This document shows, piece by piece, positions 35,340 to 47,900 of a stretch of DNA of 64,000 bases. Position numbers and translations under genes: made by a program. Under the pieces are notes generated by a model that worked only from the letters and a program-made list of their open reading frames with translations, had not been told where the DNA came from and ran no database searches. Each line of letters starts with the position of its first letter. Position 1 is the stretch's first letter. The DNA comes from Dillenia suffruticosa. Its lineage: Eukaryota; Streptophyta; Magnoliopsida; Dilleniales; Dilleniaceae. Location: contig JAVTVX010000004.1 in the NCBI GenBank assembly GCA_033439265.1, forward strand, positions 24,623,201 through 24,687,200, given 5' to 3'.

Positions 35340-36010
35340 TATACATTTTTATAATATTAAAAATGAAATATAATATAAGAATATAAATATTAAAACTCCA
35401 ATGCTCCAATTAAAATATTATAATTCATTAGATTTATATGCAATATCTATTATTACTAATATAAAAATAAATATTTTCAAAATATACGATATTTTTTAAC
35501 ATTTTTTTAAATTCAATACAATATAATAAAAATTATTTGAATTTAAAAAAGGCTATAGATATATGCTAATATGATTGAAAATGTATTTTTATAAACATGA
35601 AGAGCAACTTTTTTAGATCGGATCATAGATATTATGGGGCACATGTGAACGTATATCGAAAAACAATTTTTTTCAAAATAGACCTCTGGAGACACGTGTG
35701 GTGTGCATATTGAAAAGAAACTTTTTCTATAATGCCTAATGATCTTTCGAGGCGTGTGTAGGTGAGTGAATGGTTGTTTTGGGAATCCCTTTCTAAAAAT
35801 AATATAAAATTACGAATCCTAATACTTTAATATTTTAATTAAAATATTATAATAGGTTGAATTTATATAAAAAATTTATTGATATAATTATGAAAATAAA
35901 TATTATAAATATAAAAATAAATAAAATAAAATATTTTTAAAATCAAATTAATAATCGTTTTGATTTTGATATAAAATATATTTTTTTAAATATTATTAAA
36001 AGATTATTTA
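35340..36010. repeat. A+T-rich direct repeat with about 450-bp period
   Basis: 35350-35540 and 35800-36000 share the order TAATATAA..AATAT.AA..CT..AAT, AATTAAAATATTATAAT and AAAATAAATATT, separated by a less A+T-rich stretch with GGCACATGTGAACG and GACACGTGTGGTGTG strings. This is one and a half units of a diverged repeat with no coding frame. Confidence 0.5.
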
Positions 36011-36317
36011 TAAAACAAAAAATATGAACAAAAAGCTAAACTTTTTTCTTCCTCTTCATCCTCTCCTTACTTTCCCTTCTCATTTTCTGGATAACCAAAT
36101 CATTAATTTTGTTATAAAATTATAACTTTGAATACATTTGAAAGTTTACAACTTAATAGGAAGAATTTTTTTTTTTTTTTTTTGTGGGTTAGTATTGAAT
36201 CTAAATACGAGTCAAAAGTTTAAAATTACTGACGCTAATTATCTTTAACGATTTTAATTCACATTAAATTCCGCATGTAATTTTGTCAAACCAAATTTGC
36301 TTGCCGGAAAATTTGAG

Positions 36318-36678
36318 TTTTGTTCCAAATTAACCGTAAAAAAAAAAAAAAATTTAAAACATCACCCCTAAAAAAATATTTCCAAAACTAATACATATAT
36401 GTCATGATTTGAAGTCACGACATTACTGTTCATTGAACAGTATCATGTCACGACTTCAAGTCACGACATGACATTATTCATCACGGTTTCATGTCGTGAC
36501 TTCAAGTCACGACATGATACTATACATGTCGTGACTTGAAGTCACGACATGATACTGTTCAATGAACAGTAATGTCGTGATTTTAAATCATGATATGAGT
36601 GTGTTAGATTTGGAAATATTTTTTGAGGGGTGTTGTTTTAAATTTTTTTTTTATTTTTAAGGTTAATTGGGAACAAAT
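36318..36678. mobile_element. Foldback element built from five palindromes
   Basis: About 360 bp that is itself an inverted repeat: the left arm begins TTTTGTTCCAAATTAACC and the right arm ends GGTTAATTGGGAACAAA. Inside, 25-bp palindromes start at 36399, 36445, 36491, 36526 and 36572 with spacings 46, 46, 35 and 46. The 46-bp spacers around 36424-36444 and 36551-36571 contain a second dyad, ACTGTTCA and TGAACAGT. The outer sequence matches the left end of the Mutator-like element, so it is probably its non-autonomous derivative. Confidence 0.85.
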
Positions 36679-36771
36679 TTCACACGGGCTAGATGACTAT
36701 CAACCGAAGAAAAGGGATTGACATCTCTTTCCCGACACAATTTCTCCGCGGCCCCAGCTTTGCCGCGTCTT

Positions 36772-36874
36772 ATTGTATCGAGCAAAACCAAACCCATTCT
36801 TTGGTGCTTCCTTTGCTGCTCTTCTATTGTATCGAGCAAAACCCCTTCTTTGGTGCTTCCTTTGCTGCTCTTCT
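36772..36874. repeat. Tandem duplication of about 50 bp upstream of the RTFL gene
   Basis: 36772-36825 and 36826-36874 both read ATTGTATCGAGCAAAACC ... CTTTGGTGCTTCCTTTGCTG. It lies between the foldback element and the RTFL promoter. Confidence 0.88.
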
Positions 36875-37083
36875 ACTCCTGTCCGGTAGAACTCACGTAA
36901 TTCGGACTCCTAAAAAAATTAAAAAAAGAGGAAAAGCTATGCTCACGTTCAACCCCTCTCTATCGAAATCCGAGCTGATCTTGCTGCATATTTCCATACA
37001 TATCCCACCAATTTCGAAACTGGCCATGTTCATTGTCCCCTTCTTAGAAAGCTGAGCTTAGTCAATCTTGTTTGGATTTGAGA

Positions 37084-37094
37084 ATATATATATA
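37084..37094 (+). promoter_or_regulatory. TATA-like tract of the RTFL gene
   Basis: ATATATATATA lies about 120 bp before the RTFL start codon, leaving a leader of roughly 90 bp if transcription starts about 30 bp downstream. No upstream ATG lies in that leader before 37213. Confidence 0.45.
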
Positions 37095-37212
37095 CGGTGC
37101 ACCATCCACACCCACGGACTCGTGAGTGTCCACCACACAGAGGCTTTTGCTCTGGTGTGACTGAGTACCATCAGATTATCAAGTATCTCTTGCCAATATA
37201 CTATCATTGGCA

Positions 37213-37386
37213 ATGGTTGAAGTCCAGCAAATCAAGAAACGCGTTGTCAATGCCCCCTCAAAGAGGAAGGGGCGAGGCTTCACAGGCAAGTGCGCTTCCT
37301 TGATCAAGGAACAGCGAGCCAAAATTTACATCCTTCGCCGCTGTGTGACCATGCTTTTGTGTTGGTACATTCATGGAGAGGACTAG
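37213..37386 (+). CDS. RTFL/DVL: ROTUNDIFOLIA-like / DEVIL small polypeptide
   Basis: Encodes 57 residues starting [10 protein letters not shown], with a basic N-terminal half (SKRKGRG) and the family signature [20 protein letters not shown] near the C-terminus, followed by YIHGED and a TAG stop. RTFL/DVL peptides are plant-specific, associate with the plasma membrane and restrict polar cell proliferation in lateral organs when over-produced. They are normally 40-150 residues and intronless, as here. The ATG is the first in frame after a TATA-like tract. The signature of about 20 residues is unambiguous, so a real gene is likely despite the short frame. Which family member it is cannot be told. 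Confidence 0.93.
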   Translation: MVEVQQIKKRVVNAPSKRKGRGFTGKCASLIKEQRAKIYILRRCVTMLLCWYIHGED

Positions 37387-37811
37387 ACGTTCGCAACGAT
37401 TTAACTCCACCGTGCCCAAAAGACATGGAGTACCTACCAGTAACCAGCATATAGAGTAGAACACTCACACCTATAATCGTTCCTTCTCCCATATTCCTGC
37501 CTAACTTCTCCACCTTTTGCCTTGGCGAGCCACCAGACTGATCTATTCCGGTTTTTGGCTCTTGTGCGGCTGTAATTTTGCTTTCTATTGCCTCGCGCTT
37601 TTTGACTCGATTCATTTATTGGGTTTCTGCAGGCGGTAGATCTATTTGACTGCATTCGCACTTGTATCGAACTGGATCAAAGAGGTCGCCACAGACATAA
37701 GGGATTTTATCTCTTGAAGTTGTAAATCGTGGTTCATGCTTTATGGATGCTATTTTTCGCTGTTGGCAGTTAAAATTTTTGCTTCTCTCTTCTTTTCTTT
37801 TCTTTTTTTTT

Positions 37812-37846
<35 letters not shown>

Positions 37847-38975
37847 GTTGAAACTCGAACCTAAATCTATTATAAGAAGTGGAGAATTGGTGCTACTTGA
37901 TCTGACGGTCATTTTGCTTCTCTTTTTACTCAATGAATGTGCACGCTATTACCGTTCAGCTTTCTTTTACTTCCATTGTTCTCTCTCTCGCTCGCCCGCC
38001 TCCCTCCCCCTCTCGTAGGATTGATTTTGGTACGTCATTTTTAACATATTATAATCAAATGATTCGACGAGGGCTCTTTTAAGTCCTGTTTATGGTTTTT
38101 CGTTCTTATTATTTTTTACAGTAAAAAGCTCAATTATGACCATTTGCATGTGGATTATTATTATTATTATTATTTTGGGTGAAAACATGTGGATCAATAA
38201 ATTCATGAGGCACGAGATATTGTTTATACTTGGGCTCGCCTAATAAATGCTTTGAAAACCTCTCACCTTGTCGGGTTCATGTGGGATCGGTTGAGCGTTT
38301 TCCGTCGGAAAAAATAGAAATTTTCTCCTGTCTCCAATAATAAAACATTATTTGTAACATTTATGCAATTACAACAGCCACACCGGTTTATCACTAGTTT
38401 GACCAGAATTGATCGCGTAATCCACGACCTGCACACCACCAGCACCTTTCTCTGGTTCAATGTCCGTTGTTCTCTCTCTTTCTTTGGAGCAAAGTCTGGT
38501 CCTGCTTTATTTATTTATTTATTTTTTCTCGAAATGTTATACAGTTTTTGAGTTATTTACCAACCTTGAGAGCCTGAACCCAAATCCTGTGACGATCCCT
38601 TTCTTTCCAAAAATCCTTTCCCATTCTCCTTATCGGCTGCAAACAAATGCAAGCTAAATTGCAATTCGAAAATGTCACCAAATGGAGATGTATGAACCCG
38701 ACAAAACTTGGAATTTGCGAATCTGGTGAAGAGTATTTTTCAGGCATATTGAAATAAGCTATTATATCAATATTAAATCCCCATTAAGGTTACTATTTTG
38801 GGTGCCCAAATATACAACTTTTTTCATCCGCAATGCCAATTCGAAACCCCATCAAACAAGGCAGTTTCATGACTTCTTCCAATCCAGCGCCAAAACCAAG
38901 ATTAAAATCCAAATCTCCCCCAAGTCCAGATTTTGCCTGTGACTCCTTGGGCCATGTCTAGTTGTGTTTATGACA
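37387..38975. other. Intergenic between RTFL and the phosphoesterase gene
   Basis: The two genes converge here, so it holds both 3' UTRs. A C/T then poly(T) tract lies at about 37783-37844. Open stretches on both strands (for example 37304-37615 minus, 38363-38657 plus) show no known domain and no family-like composition. Confidence 0.4.
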
Positions 38976-41900
38976 TCATTGATCGATCCAATCCTTGAAT
39001 AGCAACACCATGTAGAGAGGAACGTTAACAGCAGCAATGACTGTAAGCATTTGAAATGTCGTAAACACTCTCTGGCACACCAACACTTTTCTTGGTTTGC
39101 CTGTTTTAGTTGATAATTTCACTTCTCCATCCAAATGAGTATCCACAACTGTATCTGCCTTAAAAGAAGCCTCGACGTCATTATGCTTTCTAGCACTTGG
39201 CCGCATTATAGCAGGACCCCTATGGCATAAAAGACAAACATGATAAAAATAACTCCGTCAATGTCATGTCCAGAATGAGGAAAACTCAACAAGAACAAAG
39301 TGTGACTCACTTGAGCACTGCACAAAAGTGACATGCATATCCAGGAAATTGTACAAGTAGTTCAGCAAATCTCATCTTAATCAGGTCATCTAACTGCAAT
39401 GGGAAGTCCTTTACTTTTGTTTTTAACAGATAAGCCGTTAAACATTAAACTTATTGCAGTATTTTCTGTGACTAATGGAGCTTACTGTGTCACAAGTGAT
39501 GTGTCCACGTTGTGAACTCCTACGTCACTCAAAGGACTAAAGTGTCACATCCTTGAAGTTTTAAGACTACTCCGTATACAAGTTGAAGTTCAAGGATCAA
39601 TCAGTGAAATGACAAATCGATTAAGCAGAAGCAAAGTGTCAGCCCTGAGTACCAATTTTGAGTAACGGAAGTTGCAGTGATGGTGGTGGCCTAGTCAGGG
39701 CTGTACGTGATAATCGGACCAGCCTTGCAAAGCTAAATGAAAGCAATTAACATCTTGTGTTGGTCATGTTTGTTATTAATTGTAGCTCATGGATCCCATC
39801 AAAGAAAAAAAAAAAGGAAAGAGAGAGAGAGAGAGAGAGAGAGGGAGGAGACAAAATCTTGTAGAGTAACCAGCCCGAACATCAGCCCTACAAAGTACAA
39901 AAGATTGACACTAGCTATTACAATAGTCGAGAAGGATAAGACTGGAAGATTATGTTGGAACATGAGGTCAGTAAATCCAAAACAAGACTAAGAAGACGGC
40001 TTCAAGGTGTGTTGCAAAACCACTTTAGAGACTTATTTCGTCCCCACCACTAAAAGCATCACAACTTAGGCATCACACCTAGAGCAAGAAAGCATCACAC
40101 ATTCTAGGCTTTGACAGAACTCAAAGCAATATTGCTAGAAAATTAAAACTCTTATTCTAACTTCTCATAATAAGGTCACAATCCTTTAAATTAACATTAA
40201 ATTTAAGAAAAATACAATGACTCTTCTAACAAAAATTGAAATGGGAATAACTTTATAAATTTCTAGAAACCAAAATAAAATAAAATAAAGACAGACTCTG
40301 AATAGAAATGTGAATAGGACTTGTTCTCAAGCTCCAAAAAAAGAAAAGATAAAGGGATGATTAACAATTGGAGCTTTAATCCCTTTCAAGATGCTTCTTT
40401 GCTTTAAAGATGTGCTCTAGTAGCTATTCCTTGGTGTCTTTGGGAGAAAGTGAAATGTTAGGATTCTACAAAGCAGTCTATTGATCCCTTGCTGTTTCAG
40501 GACAAAAATCCTTTTTATACTTCTCTTTAGGTTCATACTTTCAGTGTCTTTAAAGATATAGTTTAGAATATTTGAAAAGCGATTCAAAAGCAATCCTTTA
40601 TTTGGAGTCTTTCTTATTTCACATCACTAAAGCCTTATCAATATTTTCTCTTTATCTAATACAATTCATTTTCTATCCACAAAAAGAGCAAAAAAAGAAA
40701 AAAAAGAAAAATGAAAGCAATAGCCTAAAACTTCTTACATGAATCCTAAAAAATGGTGAATGGAATGGACAATAAGGAATGAAAAAGCTGATTAATATAC
40801 CTTTCAACTAATCTTGTTTCAGCTGAACGAGTAAGAGGGACATTTTGCACCTTCTTAACAAGATGCATCGATCCTTCTGCGTCCCAAACCATCTCATATG
40901 CAACATTTTCATCAACTTTCTCTTTTCCTCCAGCTTCAAAAATATTGCAACTCTTTAGTGTTCTTGAATATTCCACCAGATTGTGCAACAAATGCATGGC
41001 ATTTGATGGCCGAAAGAGGAGTACCATAACAGTCATAACTAATAAAAGAAGATACCTGGCATTTTTTGCAAGCATAGTCAGCAGGGACCACAACTAGCAC
41101 AAGTTTAGTGAAAGAAATATTTCCATAGTTGAATGAGGAGGTTTACCACAGGTAAATAAATGTCTGAGCAGGAAGAAAGCACAAACTAACAGATACCAGA
41201 TCTTCTGAATTAGATCCATTTGGACGAAAAGAGTTACTAACAGACATAAGCATAAAAGATGGATACACGTTTCCTTGTTGCCAACTGATAGTCCCTAATG
41301 TATGCTGCCAAGTATGACGAATTAAATGCCATAAAATTAATAGCTGCTCTAAATACCAAAGACCAGGATGTTACCTCTTTTACGGGCCTGCTTGAACTGT
41401 GGGTCACTATGCACTGATCGTGATCATGACCAGATAAGATCAGCACCTGCAGAAACCACAAATCACAGCAAGTACAAAGGACTATCCACAAACAAATTTC
41501 CTTTCAAAAAATGTTTTCAGCAGTTTACCACTTCCAACAAGAGACTTTTCAAGGTGGAAAAGGAAAGCATACAGGTTTAAGCAAATCAAGTAGATACTTT
41601 GTTGTTTGCTCGGTGATGTAATTCTGGTATCTGTAGATTGAAATGGGTAGTCATTACAATTAAGAGATTAAATACAACTGAGTGATACGCAAACATCACA
41701 GAAGAAGGAAGAAGCTCACATTATAGCATGATCACGAGCTGCCCGAGAAATACGCTATGCATGAAACAAACAAATGCAGTTACATACTGACAGAGAGTCA
41801 TAACATGCTATAAGGGCCAAAAATGAGGACTTAAAGATAAACACAGAAGAGGCTAAAATAGATATTCATTATAAGAAAAAAAAAGAAGCAATTATGCCAG

Positions 41901-44900
41901 ATAATTTTGAATGGAAAATCCACACCTGGTTAATGACTGGGGAATGGCGATGAGAACCACAATAAGTCTCATCTGGCCGATACAATGGGATATGCGTCAA
42001 CAAAACCTTTGGATTTGATGCAGCACCTATAAAGACCGAAAAAAGGAAAAGACTGAAAGACAGGAAGTGCAAATATAAAAACAGCAGAAAAGGCTTGTGT
42101 ATCACTAACTACTCAAGCATAAAGAATCAGAGCTAGTTAATGACAAGTATTGTGCTTTCTAGACTCAAGCACAGGATGAAAGGGTCATAGATATTTTATA
42201 TGCTTCCCCAATTCTATGACCACCAAATTTTGTCAAAGATCTTTCATATCAGCACAGATTTTATTTCTCTTATGGACTCTATATATTCCTTCTGGTGGCA
42301 GCTTTCTTTCTCATTTTTCTAGTCTTAACTTGATGCAGTAAAAAGGATACCCAGCTTGTGACAGCAGTTTCTCATTTCATTTTTCTACTTTAGGAGATGA
42401 AAATTTTAACAGCGAAAAATTACATAAATGTAACTCCCAAAACGTTTCCCTTTTCTCTATGTTTGGTTGAATAGGGGGTATTTTGTATATGGAGTAAAAG
42501 GTTAAAAGGAAAAAATTTTAAACACCAGAATCAATTTATTTCATATTTTCTCTCTAAACACATTCAATAAGTTTTCTCTCTCTCAAGAAACAAAATTGAT
42601 TTGTTCTCTCTTTAAAACTAATCATACATTAATTTTCTCTATCTAAACAAGTCAGGTTAATTTACATTTTCTCTTTTCAAATATATTAATTTTAAGTTCT
42701 CTACCTCTAAAAAGCCTAAAATTGGTTTTTCTCTTTCTAAAAATAAACACATTGATTTTCTTTTTCTAAAAAATCAATTTAATTCATATTTTTCTCTCTA
42801 AAAAATCAGTTTAATTTATATTTTCTCTTAGCCAATTCATTAATTTTAAATTTTCTTTCTACAAAAACCAAAATTAACTTTTCTATCTCTAAAACTAAGT
42901 ACATTAATTTTTTCTCTCTAAAAAAATCAATTTAATTCATATTTTATTTCTTTAAACACATTGCTTTTAAATTATCTCTGTCTAAAAACAAACTTTAGTT
43001 TCTTTCTAAAACTAAATATATTATTTTTTATCTAAAAAAATCAATTTAATTCAGATTTTCTCTCTCGACAATCATTGATATTAAATTTTCTCTTTTTACA
43101 AAAAACAAATTATTTTTTCTCCTCTACCATTAAGCACATTAATTTTCTCTTACCAAAAAATCAATTTAATTCATATTTTCTCTCTCCAAACACATTTATA
43201 TTAAGTTCTCTCTAAAAAACCATATTTAATTTTACTTTATAAAACTAAATACATTAATTTTCTCTCTAAAAAACCAATTTAACTCACATTTTCTATTGAT
43301 TTTAAGTTTTTTTTCTCTCTAATTTTCTCTCTTTAAGAAAAATTAAATAAATTTAAATTTTCTATTTAAATTTAATATATATATATATATATATATATAT
43401 TAATTTTCTCTCTACGAATAAATTTAGTTGACATTTTTGTTTCAAAAATACATTTTTTTTTCCAATTTCCTCTTGTGTTACCCCACCCCCAGGCTACACT
43501 ATTTACCCCATGAAAACTTAGGGGGTTAAGCATGAATGCCAAAAGGAAATTTTAATGGGGGCAAATTACCCCCTTCTCCCTCCTAGGCATCACCGAAAAG
43601 GTTTAGTAGACAATCGAAAGACAAAAATAACATAAATAACCTTGTGTGACGCTATTAACAAAATCCCAGGTGGCTGATGTTAGATTTGATCGTGGATCCC
43701 CTGCAAATGATAACAGTCCTGTAACTTCTATCTCTATCAAACCATGAAGATCAGATCATTTATCTCTGCATAACTAAACACAACATATATACACATATAT
43801 TCAAAAGCAGATAATTCAAATACTTATGGACTATCCAGCAACAGAAAGTACTGAAATTTACAGCATAGTATAGTAACATCACGAGCATCCTGTGTTATTG
43901 GAGAAGCTCATCATTTTATAAGACTGGCCTTAAGCACCACAAGTTGTGCAAAATCTTCTCATTAATTGCAAATAATTTTTGTTGATATCCATGCAATTAG
44001 CATAGCTTCAATATGCCTCTGTCATTATTTTTCTTGACAGAAATTTATAGCATTAAGGGTGTAAATATTTTTTGATGAATAAAAAGCTATATTAAGGCCT
44101 TCAAGGGGAGGCCACCCAAAAGGAAATTACAAGGCTAGAAACTTAATGCAAGTATAAAAAAAAGCTACATCCAGGTCTATAGAATTTCGAGAAGCCCAAA
44201 AAGAAAAGGAAGATATCTACTTAACTTTTAGCTGATGTAAAGAGCTTTCTCTATCCTTCATTCTCGCCACGCTAACTAAAAAATAGACAAAGGAACCAAG
44301 CTCAAAAGACGTCTCTTCACCTTATGCATAGGCAAATACAATCAAATCTAAATATCATCTTCAATAGTTCCCACCATGACCCAAGAAAATATACTACAAG
44401 TTTTTATACTACCCTAACCTCTTATGTACAAGTCTAGGCCATGCTACCATATGCAAGAGTGGTTTAAAATGTTTTGAAACCTCCATGGTTTATGTGCCAT
44501 AGTTGTGCCTCTTTGGTCAAGATTTGGGTTCGGAATGTGTAGCCCGTACCATTCTCCGACACTTGAGTTAGACATCATCCCTGATGACTTAGTTGCCTCG
44601 TAGTCCGTTATTAGCTTAGTGAATTGCCACAACTTCTCGACTGGCTCCTAGCTAGTCTCAAACATAGACAAGTCTCGCCATTTCACCAAGTATTCCTCTG
44701 TTGGTGCACGATTCTTGTGACGAATGATATGATCCAATAGTATTTCTTCAGCTACTTTGTTGTATTCACTCCTCATCCCAGCAGGTGCTCTTCAAGACAT
44801 GTTTTGTGAAGGGTCATGGGGATCTTTGTAGTATGGCTTGAGTAGACTCACATGGAAGACCGGATCCAGTTGGGATAGTCCCTTGGGTAGCTCCACTTTA

Positions 44901-47900
44901 TAAGCCACTTTCCAAACTCTTTTAAGAATGGTGAAAGGTCACTCATACAGTCACATTAGCCCCTCATAGATCTCTCGGATTTGCCCACATTGGTATAGCT
45001 TTACCAACACTTGGTCCCCCTCATTGAACTTGCGGAATGTTCTCTTATGATTGACCCACTTCTTCATTTGTTGTGAGACTTTTTGCAAGTAAAGCTTGAC
45101 TATGTCCGCTCGCTCTTGCAAATCCTTGGCGAATCGATAAGCAAGAGGGCTCGATCCCTTGTAGCCGACAACAATGCCTTTGGGGGTTGTTGGTTGAAAC
45201 CCTAAAACTACCTCGCATGGACTCTTGCCAATCCTCACATTTTTCTGCAAATTGTACGAGAATTGGGTCACGTCCAGCAACTTAACCCAATTTATTTGGT
45301 TCACTGCCACATAGTGCCGAAGATGTACTTTAAGCACATTGTTAACTCATTCCATTTTCCATTTGTTTGTGAGTGCATTGTTGTTAACATGTTAAGCTCT
45401 GTCCCATGCAAACAGAAGAGTTCCGTCCAGAAGCGACCCATGAAACGTGAGTCTCAATCATTTACTATCAAAATTGATAGCCCTCAATATTTGACTACGT
45501 GCTTCACAAAAACCTTGCCAGTCACTTCTACGGTGCACTCCTTAAGGACAGGAATGAAATCAGCATAGTTGGACAAACGATCCATTATCACCGGCATGCC
45601 CGTGCATCCTTCTGATTTGGCCAGCCTCACGATGAAGTCCATAGAGACACTGTCCCATATTCATTCGGGGATTTCCAACAGCTGCAACAATCCAGTGGGC
45701 AGTTGGTTCTCCACCTTGTCCAGCTAGCACACAAGACAAGTATGTACATAGGCCTCCACATCATCCCTTAACCTTGGTCAACAGAATCGTTCTTGCACCA
45801 GGGATAGTGTGATGTACTCCCGGATGGCCAGCATAATGACTGTCGTGGCATTCCTTAAGGATGTCCTGCCTCAACTTGTCCCACGCAGGCACATACATTT
45901 GTTGGCCTTTTGTGTAGAGGATTCCGTTCTCGAGCCAAAACCTTGTGATCATGCCTTGCTTGACCAACCGTTTGAATACATGAGCTTGTCAATCATGTGA
46001 CAGCCCTTCCTTGACACGTTCGATGAGCTGTCCCTCTGGTGCACTTGCCCTTAGGGCAATAGCACTCTTATGGCTGAGAACATTGGCCACAAAGTTGGTC
46101 TTACTTGGACTATACTTGAGAGTTTCTTTTGGGATTGGTGGTAACTTACGCCCTATTGTCTGTCTTAATTTTGAATGGCATGGCGGCTTTGAGATAATAT
46201 TCCCAAACTCTCAAGCAATGAACAACTGCAAGTATCACCTTTTCATGTGTTGGCCAGCATCGCTTAGCTTGCGGCTCTCGTATGCATTTGGGTGGATTTC
46301 TTGCATAAGAACCCCCAAATTTGGATGCATCGGTGTGCACTTGAATAGTTTAGTGAAATCTGGAAGGGCGTCTTGTGACTGCATCCTTTTAAGGCCTTGA
46401 ACGCGACTTGGCACTTGGAGGTCCAACTCCATGTTTGCCCACTCTTCAATAGGTGGGTTAGAGGTGTAGCTATGGCCGAGTGCCCCTCTATGAATCGATG
46501 ATAGTAGTTCACAAACCCAAGGAATGATCATAACTCTGTTGCCTTGATTGGTGCCTCCCACTCCACGATGGCCTTGATCTTTTGGGGATCCATACAAGTC
46601 GTGCTGACTCCCACAACGTGCCCCAAAAATGAGACTTGTGTTAACCCAAATGAGCACTTCTCTTTCTTCACGTACAAGTGGTTGTCTTGAAGTGCTTGGA
46701 AAACAAGTCGAAGGTGTTCCATGTGCTCCCCCATGCTACTGTTGTATATTACAATGTCATCGCGGTACACCACGACGAATTTGTGCATGAACTCTGCTAA
46801 TACCCATTACTTAAGGGTGCAGAAAGTGGCTGGTGCATTAGTTAAGCCAAAAGGCACAACTAGAAATTCATAAGACCCGTACCTCGTAATTATTGCTGTC
46901 TTGGGCTCGTCTCCTTCCGCTATCTGCACTTGATAGTATTCCTTGCATAAGTCTAGCTTAGAGAACACCTTAGCCCCATGTAAACGGTTGAATAGATCGA
47001 CAATGAGTAGGATAGGATACTTGTTCTTCACCGTTAGCTTTTTGAGGGCCCGATGGTCATTGCACATATGCAAGGTACCATCCTTTTGGAAGAGAATGGG
47101 TGCTCCATTTGGGTTCTTGGATGGTTGTATGAATTTGGCCTCCAAGAGCTCCTTGAGTTGTCTCCCGAGAAGTTCATTATGAGACATGTGATAAGGCGGT
47201 TGAGAGATTGGCTTAGCACCATTCACTAGCTCAATAGCGCGGTCCACCTCCCATCTTGGTGGAAGTTCCTTCGGAAGGTCCTCGGGCATAATGTCTTTGA
47301 ACTCCTCTAAGACCTCTGCTACATCAGGTGGGATTGATGCCTTTATAGTTGACTTGGGTGTTAGGATCCTTCTTATGAATGATTGCTGCAAATGTTGGCT
47401 TGCGCCTTGAATTCTTTTATTGAGTTGATGCAGGTTCAAATCCTTTCCGCGACATAGTTTCTCAACTTGCATAATGAACATTGTGTCCTTACTCGGCACC
47501 ACGATGGGTTCTAAGTAGTATATGAAATCCATGCTGAAGACGACAACATAATCATCTAATGGGGTAATAGAGAAGGTGGTTGTATCTATCCATTAACCCA
47601 TCTAAACGGGCACATTCATGGCTTTCCCCTCGAGTGAAGTCCACTCGCCATTTATGCCCCTGAACTGCCCCTTTGCAGGCATCCACGTTAGCCGCAGCGT
47701 GCATGCCATGTCCCGACTAATGTAGTTAACCTTGACATGTCTACTAAGGCCATCATGTTATGCCTGACCATGCAGACATCCACGTACCTACGGCCCCTCT
47801 GCTGGTTTTGTACCTTGGCTTGGACCATATGGAGGAGTCGCATACATGCTACCTTCTATTGTTCCTTGGTTTGGCACAACCCTTGTGCTAACACAACAAT

